Assembly: GCA_947496605.1 (NCBI GenBank)
Contig: CANMDF010000001.1
Coordinates: forward strand, 62,001 to 126,000
Source: an uncultured Paracoccaceae bacterium
GTDB taxonomy: Bacteria; Pseudomonadota; Alphaproteobacteria; Rhodobacterales; Rhodobacteraceae
DNA: 64,000 nt
Reading direction: 5' to 3'
In this document: one piece after another, positions 58,330 to 64,000 of the stretch
How positions within the stretch are numbered: the stretch's first letter is position 1
How the letters are laid out: each line of letters opens with the position of its first letter
Translations under genes and position numbers: made by a program
The notes under the pieces: model-generated
The model's input: only the letters and a program-made list of their open reading frames with translations
Databases searched by the model: none
What the model was told of the DNA's origin: nothing

Positions 58330-59304
58330 TTAACCCAAGCTTAGGCTAGCCGCACTTTCTGGCAGTTCTTCGTCGAAACAACGCTGATAGAACTCTGCAA
58401 CAGTTTGACGTTCAAGTTCATCACATTTGTTGAGGAACGACAGACGGAAGGCATAGCCCACATCCTGGAAAATCCGCGCGTTTTCTGCCCAAGCCAGAAC
58501 CGTCCGGGGCGACATAACAGTCGATAAATCACCATTCATAAACGCGGTGCGGGTCAGATCGGCCACTGTCACCATCTGGCTAATTTGTTTGCGACCAGAC
58601 TCTGTATTGAAGTGTGGTGACTTCGACAGAATGATCGCAGCTTCCGCATCATGGCTAAGGTAGTTCAACGTCGCAACCAACGACCAACGGTCCATTTGCG
58701 CTTGGTTAATCTGCTGGGTTCCGTGGTAAAGGCCGGTTGTGTCGCCCAAGCCCACTGTGTTCGCCGTCGCAAACAGGCGGAAATAGGGGTTTGGCGTAAT
58801 GATCTCGTTCTGGTCCATCAGCGTCAGTTTGCCGTCAGTTTCGAGCACGCGCTGGATGACAAACATGACGTCGGCGCGGCCGGCGTCGTATTCGTCGAAC
58901 ACGATCGCAACAGGGTTGCGCAGAGCCCAAGGCAAAATGCCTTCGTGGAATTCAGTGACCTGCACGCCGTCGCGCAGCTTGATCGCATCTTTACCGATCA
59001 AATCGATCCGGCTGATGTGGCTATCAAGGTTTACACGTACTGCTGGCCAATTCAGCCGGGCCGCAACCTGTTCAATGTGCGTCGATTTGCCTGTGCCATG
59101 ATACCCTTGGATCATGACGCGGCGGTTATAGCCAAAGCCTGCAAGGATCGCCAAAGTCGTATCGGGGTCAAACTTATAGGTGCTGTCGATTTCGGGCACG
59201 CGATCCGAACGATCTGCAAAACCTTTGATCTTCATATCGCTGTCGATACCAAACACTTCGCGGACCGAAATCTCTTCGGTTGGTTTTGCTTGCATATCAG
59301 TCAT
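58330..59304 (-). CDS. cobS: Cobaltochelatase subunit CobS
   Basis: A 324-residue AAA+ ATPase that works with CobT in cobalt insertion. Family motifs are [18 protein letters not shown], Walker [20 protein letters not shown], Walker [16 protein letters not shown] and the sensor region [23 protein letters not shown] 59304 (MTDMQAKP) has GCGGACGGG upstream; an ATG four codons earlier is an alternative. The gene is at the head of the minus-strand group cobS, two unknown genes, cobT. Confidence 0.94.
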   Translation of the reverse strand: MTDMQAKPTEEISVREVFGIDSDMKIKGFADRSDRVPEIDSTYKFDPDTTLAILAGFGYNRRVMIQGYHGTGKSTHIEQVAARLNWPAVRVNLDSHISRIDLIGKDAIKLRDGVQVTEFHEGILPWALRNPVAIVFDEYDAGRADVMFVIQRVLETDGKLTLMDQNEIITPNPYFRLFATANTVGLGDTTGLYHGTQQINQAQMDRWSLVATLNYLSHDAEAAIILSKSPHFNTESGRKQISQMVTVADLTRTAFMNGDLSTVMSPRTVLAWAENARIFQDVGYAFRLSFLNKCDELERQTVAEFYQRCFDEELPESAASLSLG

Positions 59305-59514
59305 CCCGTCCGCCATCTTTGGTGCTTTCAATTAGTATCGTTCTACGTTGTTTCGGAGATGCAACATAAACCGCCGCGCTGCAAGGGAAAGGGGGTAATT
59401 CGCGACATCGCGCAAGTTATGACAACCGATCACATGACCGTGGTTTTGCCCAATTTTGCTAGGCCGCCGGGTGCATGGGTGCCTATATTCCCACCAATAC
59501 AAAAGGAATATGTC

Positions 59515-59973
59515 ATGATGAACCGCCGCATTTTTACATTCGCAGCACTTGCCAGCGCCACGGCACCTATGGCCCTGCACGCGCAAGATTTCGAAGTCAC
59601 ACGCACCGATGCAGAGTGGCGTGCTTTGCTGACAAATGCCCAGTATAACGTGATGCGCCAAGAGGGCACTGAGCGGCCTGGTAGCTCAGCTCTCGACAAG
59701 AATTATGCGGACGGCACGTATTATTGCCGTGGTTGCGACCTGGCACTTTATCCGTCGTCTACAAAGTATGACAGTGGAACAGGCTGGCCGAGCTTTTATG
59801 CAAGTTTGCCGAATGCGGTCGGCACAAAACCTGACCGCAAACTCTTTCGGGTCCGTACAGAAGTACATTGTCGCCGCTGCGGGAGCCATTTGGGCCATAT
59901 CTTTGACGATGGCCCACAGCCGACTGGAAAACGCCACTGTTTGAATGGTGTCAGTTTAGTGTTTCGCGCCTAA
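59515..59973 (+). CDS. msrB: Exported methionine-R-sulfoxide reductase MsrB
   Basis: A 152-residue MsrB that reduces methionine-R-sulfoxide. Two zinc CxxC pairs are visible (YYCRGC and HCRRCG), and the catalytic cysteine is in KRHCLNGVSLVF. The N-terminus MMNRRIFTFAALASATAPMALHAQ is a signal peptide with a twin-arginine-like NRRIFTF, so the enzyme probably works in the periplasm, unlike most MsrBs. ATG 59515 follows AAAAGGA. It is divergent from cobS. Confidence 0.9.
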   Translation: MMNRRIFTFAALASATAPMALHAQDFEVTRTDAEWRALLTNAQYNVMRQEGTERPGSSALDKNYADGTYYCRGCDLALYPSSTKYDSGTGWPSFYASLPNAVGTKPDRKLFRVRTEVHCRRCGSHLGHIFDDGPQPTGKRHCLNGVSLVFRA

Positions 59974-60294
59974 TTGCAGGGCGCACGACATGCGAATTAG
60001 CTGATTCCAGTTACTAATAAAGCGTTAAAAAATGGCGCATTACGGCGTGTGTAGCGATTTATCCCGGTCCGCTTGCCATAATTGCAAGTTTTACACCCGA
60101 GAAAAGTATCAAGTATTTCCTAGGGTTGCCCAATAGTGAGCGATTATTCGCCGATTTTGTCTTGAGATTGCGCAAAATTTGTGGCAATTTCTTGCCTATA
60201 GACGAAAAAAACGGTTGTGGCATTTGGCACAGAAGAATCCCGAACCTTTTGTGTAAATGCGCTTCGAATAAAGAGTAACTTGGGGGTAGACGCG
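59974..60294. other. 321-base intergenic region before a membrane-protein gene
   Basis: No gene is seen. A hairpin CTAATT/AATTAG (59970-60000) includes the msrB stop and may end that transcript. Further on are AT-rich segments, TTGCAAGTTTTACACC and a CTTGAGATTGCGC stretch that could belong to the next gene's promoter, none certain. Confidence 0.45.
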
Positions 60295-60834
60295 ATGTTG
60301 ATGCGTTTGGCAGAAAAATTCTATCTTACGAAGGGCGAAAAGTCCTACCTACTTGGATACGTTGTCATTGTGATTGCGGCGGCTGTTTTGGCGGTTGTGA
60401 TCATGTCAGGGCTTCAGGCACCTTACACACTTGCCATCGAAGCCAGTAGTTTTGTGTACTGGGTCGCAATTGCCGGTGCGATCAGTGGTGGTGTTTCGCT
60501 TTATTTTGCGAACGGCTGGATGGGCAACGCCGGCATGCTGGGTATTGCCCGGGCGATTGTCGGCAGCGTTGCAATCACAGTCATGGCATCAGTTCTGACC
60601 GGGACGTTGACCGTTCCTTTCGATGGCACGCTCTACGGCCCGCTTGTGGTTTTGTCAGCTTTCATTGCAAAACCGTGGATTGCGGCAATCTGGTTTGCGG
60701 CAACTTTCGGCGCACACTACTTTATGTCGATCCTTGAAGAGGAGCGTGCATTTGGTATCGGCCGCGAAGCACACCGTAGTGCGACATCGCAACTTAGCAC
60801 ATTGTCGCGCGCGCAGCTTTACCACCGCGACTAA
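60295..60834 (+). CDS. Unknown integral membrane protein
   Basis: A 179-residue protein with about four hydrophobic segments (YLLGYVVIVIAAAVLAVVIM, FVYWVAIAGAISGGVSLYF, AIVGSVAITVMASVLTGTL, LVVLSAFIAKPWIAAIWFA) and a polar C-terminal tail of about 40 residues ending RAQLYHRD. ATG 60295 lies behind TGGGGGTAGA. It stands alone, bounded by a long upstream region and a strong terminator. It was not recognised as a named family. Confidence 0.7.
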   Translation: MLMRLAEKFYLTKGEKSYLLGYVVIVIAAAVLAVVIMSGLQAPYTLAIEASSFVYWVAIAGAISGGVSLYFANGWMGNAGMLGIARAIVGSVAITVMASVLTGTLTVPFDGTLYGPLVVLSAFIAKPWIAAIWFAATFGAHYFMSILEEERAFGIGREAHRSATSQLSTLSRAQLYHRD

Positions 60835-60857
60835 GATCTGCTGACAATAGAATGATA

Positions 60858-60885
60858 ATTAAAGGCGCCTTCTGGCGCCTTTAAT
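60858..60885. terminator. Perfect bidirectional terminator
   Basis: ATTAAAGGCGCC and GGCGCCTTTAAT form a perfect 12-bp stem with a TTCT loop, rich in A/T at the base on both sides. It lies between convergent genes and contains the stop codon of the J-domain gene. Confidence 0.85.
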
Positions 60886-61516
60886 CTTTGTCGCGGAAGT
60901 TCCGGCTGACTTTGATTTGATCCCAGGCCCATACAACTTCTGACAATTGTTCTTCCTGGCTACGGTCGCCGCCGTTCATGTCTGGGTGCAAAACCTTGAT
61001 CAAGGCTTTGTAGGCCTTGCGGATTTCTTGCTTTGACATGTTGTCCTTGGCTTCCAGAATCTCAACTGCACGCCGCTCGGTCGGGGGCAGCTTGCGACCA
61101 GACGCGGCACCGCGACCGGGATTGCGGGTCGCATTTTCACCCAACACCTGATGCGCGTCATCAACGCCCAAGCGTGCCCATGCGGCTTCTTCGACTGTGC
61201 GCTTGAACGGTTTGGTTGGACGATCCCATACACGGTCGCTATCCATCTGCGCCGCCAACTCGGCCTCAGATGTGCTGTCAAAGAAATTCCATTTCAGATT
61301 GTATTCGCGCACATGCTGCTGACAGAACCAAAAGAAATCATCCAAAATGTCGGGTGATTTCGGCGCACGGTATTGGCCCGCTTCTTCACAGCCTTCATGA
61401 TCGCAGACCCGGCGCGACGTTTCAGATGCGCCAGACATGCCACGCCGTCCGCGTGGGTTCTTTTTCTTCGAACTCGACACAGACATGTCGAAACCAAAGG
61501 GATCATCTTTCTTCAT
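60881..61516 (-). CDS. J-domain (DnaJ-like) protein
   Basis: A 211-residue protein with a C-terminal J domain: MSKQEIRKAYKALIKVLHPDMNGGD carries the HPD motif that stimulates DnaK. The N-terminal part has a basic stretch, then paired cysteine/histidine residues (VCDHEGCEEAGQYRAP and WFCQQHVREYN) suggesting a small metal site. ATG 61516 (MKKDDPFGFDMS) is the sensible start. It lacks the Gly/Phe and zinc-finger layout of true DnaJ. It is divergent from bolA. Confidence 0.85.
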   Translation of the reverse strand: MKKDDPFGFDMSVSSSKKKNPRGRRGMSGASETSRRVCDHEGCEEAGQYRAPKSPDILDDFFWFCQQHVREYNLKWNFFDSTSEAELAAQMDSDRVWDRPTKPFKRTVEEAAWARLGVDDAHQVLGENATRNPGRGAASGRKLPPTERRAVEILEAKDNMSKQEIRKAYKALIKVLHPDMNGGDRSQEEQLSEVVWAWDQIKVSRNFRDKD

Positions 61517-61594
61517 GGGGTGCGTTACCTTTCCGAGTTGGAGAAGATACAATAGACCTTGGAGCGAGAGATAGAAGAGGGCAGGCGCAAAATA

Positions 61595-61846
61595 ATGACA
61601 CTTGAAACAGAAATTCGTGATGCATTGGGCAGTCTTTCGCCACAACATCTTGAGGTCATCAACGAAAGCGCCTTGCACAGTGGGCATGCGGGGGATGACG
61701 GATCTGGCGAAAGCCATTGGCGGGTCGTCATCAAGGCGGCATCTTTGGACGATATGTCGCGCATTGCTCGCCATCGCGCGGTTCATTCCGCGTTGGGCAA
61801 AGGCATTATTGGGCGCATCCACGCCCTTGCTATCGATATCCAGTAA
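61595..61846 (+). CDS. bolA: BolA-family protein
   Basis: An 83-residue BolA protein. The domain is complete: LSPQHLEVINESALHSGH, SHWRVVIKAASL and RHRAVHSALGKGI with the invariant His. BolA proteins work with monothiol glutaredoxins in iron-sulfur and stress regulation. ATG 61595 is used because the domain starts there. Its stop is immediately followed by the stop of the convergent DUF4177 gene. Confidence 0.9.
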   Translation: MTLETEIRDALGSLSPQHLEVINESALHSGHAGDDGSGESHWRVVIKAASLDDMSRIARHRAVHSALGKGIIGRIHALAIDIQ

Positions 61847-62227
61847 TTATTTAGCCGCAGAATCGCGCGGCGGAACATCAGGGTTTTCCGCAGGCTTAGG
61901 GGCCACAACCTCGGGCGCTTTGGGCGGGTTGGGTGGCGTGCTTGCCTTCACAGGTGGTGCAGTGACCGCTGGCCGTGGCGCAGGTCTTGCCGCAGCTTTT
62001 GCACGTCGAAATACCAACATGTTTTGAAAAACGGTGCTCTTCTTGCTCATCAACCCTTCGCGTTGTTCGCAAGGCAGGGTGTCCGCGCGAAGGTACTCCC
62101 AACCATCAGCGGCCAGTTCATTCATCGCTGTTTCCAGCGCATTGGCAAAGCGATCCTCGGACGTTTTTACGCCTTTGGCTTTCAGTCCACGCGCCGGCGC
62201 AGGAACGACTTTGTATTCGTAGCTCAT
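61847..62227 (-). CDS. DUF4177-domain protein with Pro/Ala-rich tail
   Basis: A 126-residue protein. The first 80 residues are the DUF4177 domain (YEYKVVPAP, ELAADGWEYLRADTLP, FQNMLVFRR). The last 45 residues are a low-complexity Ala/Pro/Lys tail (ARPAPRPAVTAPPVKAS), probably disordered. ATG 62227 is chosen, with GGGTAAAG upstream. It follows gatB on the same strand. Function unknown. Confidence 0.8.
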   Translation of the reverse strand: MSYEYKVVPAPARGLKAKGVKTSEDRFANALETAMNELAADGWEYLRADTLPCEQREGLMSKKSTVFQNMLVFRRAKAAARPAPRPAVTAPPVKASTPPNPPKAPEVVAPKPAENPDVPPRDSAAK

Positions 62228-62313
62228 TACTTTACCCATTCTTCCACCCGCGCGGGTCTATCAAACCGGTGCGGGTGTGCCAATGCTTTCCACAAGAACG
62301 TGTTGAAACTGCG

Positions 62314-63825
62314 TCAAAGACCCAATTTCGCGGAAACGATCTGGTTGACTGCCGCAGGATTGGCTTTGCCGCCCGTCGATTTCATCACCTGACCCACAAA
62401 CCAACCAACCAGTTTGGGATTGGCTTTGGCCTTTTCCACCTGTGCGGGGTTGGCAGCGATGATTTCATCGACAGCCGTTTCAATCGCACCTGTATCTGTG
62501 ACTTGCTTCATGCCTTCGGTTTCAACAATTTCAGCTGGATCGCGGCCTGTCGTATAGCTTATTTCGAAGACGTCTTTCGCGATCTTACCGTTAATGTCAC
62601 CTGCTTTGATCAGCCCGATCAGCTCGCCCAATTGGCTGGCGGACACAGGGCTATCTTCAATGCTGTGATCTTCCTTTTTCAGGCGCCCAAACAGTTCATT
62701 GATCACCCAGTTCGCGGCTAGTTTGCCATCACGGCCTTCAGCGACCTTTTCAAAGTATTCCGCATTCACAACTTCAGCGGTCAGCACAGACGCATCATAG
62801 TCGGACAGTCCAAAGTCACTGATAAAGCGTGCTTTCTTTTGGTCCGGCAGCTCAGGCAAGGTCGCTTTGATGTCATCCACCCAAGACTGTTCGATTTCCA
62901 ATGGCAGCAGGTCAGGATCAGGAAAGTAACGATAATCATGCGCTTCTTCCTTTGACCGCATCGAACGGGTCTCGTTCTTGTCGGGATCATAAAGACGGGT
63001 TTCCTGCACCACTTCTTGGCCATCCTCGATCAGCGCAATCTGGCGGCGGGCTTCATAATCAATGGCCATTTGAATGAACCGCATCGAGTTCATGTTCTTA
63101 ATCTCGCACCGTGTGCCCAACTCACCAAAGTCTTGGGTCGCTTGGTATTTCTCATACTGGCCTGGCTGGCAGACAGATACGTTCACATCTGCACGCAGGT
63201 TGCCGTTTTGCATGTTGCCGTCGCAGGTGCCCAAATAGCGCAGGATCTGTCGTAGCTTCAGCACATAGGCCGCTGCTTCCTCTGGTCCGCGAATATCAGG
63301 GCGGCTGACGATCTCCATCAGCGCGACTCCTGTGCGGTTCAGATCGACAAAAGACATCGTCGGGTCCATATCGTGAATGGATTTACCTGCATCCTGCTCA
63401 AGGTGGATGCGTTCGATCCGCACATTGCGTGCTTCGCCGTTACCCATCTCAACCAGGACTTCGCCTTCGCCCACAATCGGGTGGTAAAGCTGGGAAATCT
63501 GATAGCCCTGCGGCAGGTCAGGGTAAAAATAGTTTTTGCGGTCAAAAGCTGAAAACAGGTTAATCTCGGCGTTCAGGCCCAGCCCGGTTTTTACCGCCTG
63601 GGCGACGCAGCCTTCATTGATGACTGGCAGCATGCCCGGCATGCCGGAATCGACAAATGCGACGTTGCTATTCGGCTCGGCCCCGAACAGGGTCGATGCG
63701 CCAGAGAACAGTTTGGCACTGGTCGCGACCTGCGCGTGGACCTCTAGGCCGATCACCAGTTCCCAATCACTGGTCGCACCAGCAATGGTTTTAGGGACAG
63801 GTGCTGTATACTGGAGGTCGAGCAT
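62314..63825 (-). CDS. gatB: Asp-tRNA(Asn)/Glu-tRNA(Gln) amidotransferase subunit GatB
   Basis: A 503-residue kinase-amidase subunit that activates and amidates mischarged tRNAs as part of Gat[63 protein letters not shown] and the C-terminal tRNA-binding YqeY-like domain ([23 protein letters not shown]) are all present. AAAGGAAG precedes the ATG. gatA and gatC are not in the window. Confidence 0.96.
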   Translation of the reverse strand: MLDLQYTAPVPKTIAGATSDWELVIGLEVHAQVATSAKLFSGASTLFGAEPNSNVAFVDSGMPGMLPVINEGCVAQAVKTGLGLNAEINLFSAFDRKNYFYPDLPQGYQISQLYHPIVGEGEVLVEMGNGEARNVRIERIHLEQDAGKSIHDMDPTMSFVDLNRTGVALMEIVSRPDIRGPEEAAAYVLKLRQILRYLGTCDGNMQNGNLRADVNVSVCQPGQYEKYQATQDFGELGTRCEIKNMNSMRFIQMAIDYEARRQIALIEDGQEVVQETRLYDPDKNETRSMRSKEEAHDYRYFPDPDLLPLEIEQSWVDDIKATLPELPDQKKARFISDFGLSDYDASVLTAEVVNAEYFEKVAEGRDGKLAANWVINELFGRLKKEDHSIEDSPVSASQLGELIGLIKAGDINGKIAKDVFEISYTTGRDPAEIVETEGMKQVTDTGAIETAVDEIIAANPAQVEKAKANPKLVGWFVGQVMKSTGGKANPAAVNQIVSAKLGL

Positions 63826-63906
63826 GGGGCGCTTCCTTTGACTGTGTTGGTGTTCGTTTAAAAGAAGGCGGGGGCAGCTTCAAGGGATCAAGCGCACAGT
63901 CATACA

Positions 63907-64000
63907 CTAGCCCAAGATCCGGGTGATCATTTCCGTGCTGTCGGGTGAAAGATCGGGCATTTGCGCGATGCGTGACAATGCCGCACGCATTTTGCGTTGC
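63907..64000 (-). CDS. C-terminal end of a minus-strand gene (cut by window edge)
   Basis: Thirty-one sense codons are open from the window edge to a TAG at 63907-63909, reading QRKMRAALSRIAQMPDLSP and ending EMITRILG. This looks like the amphipathic end of a real protein that lies upstream of gatB on the same strand, 81 bases away. The family cannot be told from this fragment. Confidence 0.5.
   Translation of the reverse strand, partial: QRKMRAALSRIAQMPDLSPDSTEMITRILG

Noticed and set aside
58651..59514. Upstream extension of the MsrB reading frame
   Set aside because: It lies antisense to cobS and lacks family features; the signal peptide and ribosome site fix the start at 59515.

Overview
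The window reads as a chromosomal segment of a Rhodobacterales (Roseobacter-group) alphaproteobacterium. The reasons are the division and cell-wall (dcw) gene order ending in ftsZ-lpxC-bamD-recN, aerobic-type CobS/CobT cobalt chelatase genes, a DUF2484 membrane protein behind murC, a SmoEFGK/SmoS/MtlK polyol operon, an iron-box palindrome of the Rhodobacterales type, and a DUF1127 gene followed by a CCUCCUCCC hairpin array as known from Rhodobacter. No rRNA, tRNA, CRISPR array, intact insertion sequence or phage gene was recognised by eye.

Layout. 1-375: end of an intradiol dioxygenase. 376-1621: an orphan ferric-iron binding protein behind an iron-box palindrome. 1661-9281: polyol uptake and oxidation (LacI regulator, SmoE-F-G-K ABC importer, SmoS, MtlK). 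9270-14449, minus strand: a dipeptide/oligopeptide-type ABC importer (binding protein, two permeases, one double-ATPase protein). 14594-19639: urease operon ureD-A-B-C-E-F-G. 19636-20760: divergent LysE exporter and Lrp/AsnC regulator with paired 13-bp palindromes between them. 20776-22928, minus: an RTX metalloprotease translationally coupled to a TbpB-like lipoprotein. 23141-23675, minus: a ccaF1-like DUF1127 gene followed by seven hairpins with CCUCCUCCC-type loops, the last doubling as an intrinsic terminator. 23929-25490: Mrp iron-sulfur carrier and a GNAT acetyltransferase. 25491-26056: a long non-coding, partly AT-rich leader in front of the dcw cluster.

26057-50798 is the dcw cluster: mraZ, rsmH, ftsL, ftsI, murE, murF, mraY, murD, a reverse-strand flavoprotein, ftsW, murG, murC, three small membrane-protein genes, murB, ddl, ftsQ, ftsA, ftsZ, lpxC, bamD, recN. 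Many neighbours overlap by 1-4 bases (ATGA, TAATG), indicating translational coupling. The third small membrane-protein gene has its own pair of operator-like palindromes and overlaps murB.

50799-64000 holds a structured-looking non-coding stretch, a CLC-family chloride protein with a CBS-like tail, DUF427, an aminopeptidase P, cobT and cobS with two small unknown genes between them, an exported MsrB, a membrane protein, a J-domain protein divergent from bolA, a DUF4177 protein, gatB and the end of one more minus-strand gene. Convergent neighbours often share stop codons or place a stop inside a terminator stem, so the segment is compact.

The most notable element is the seven-hairpin CCUCCUCCC array: the locus type is known from Rhodobacter (CcsR1-4 with CcaF1), but the copy number here is higher. 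Next are the paired-palindrome operators at 20.24 and 40.71 kb and the coupled RTX protease/TbpB-like lipoprotein pair. All identifications were made by reading translated sequence and DNA motifs; no database search was run.
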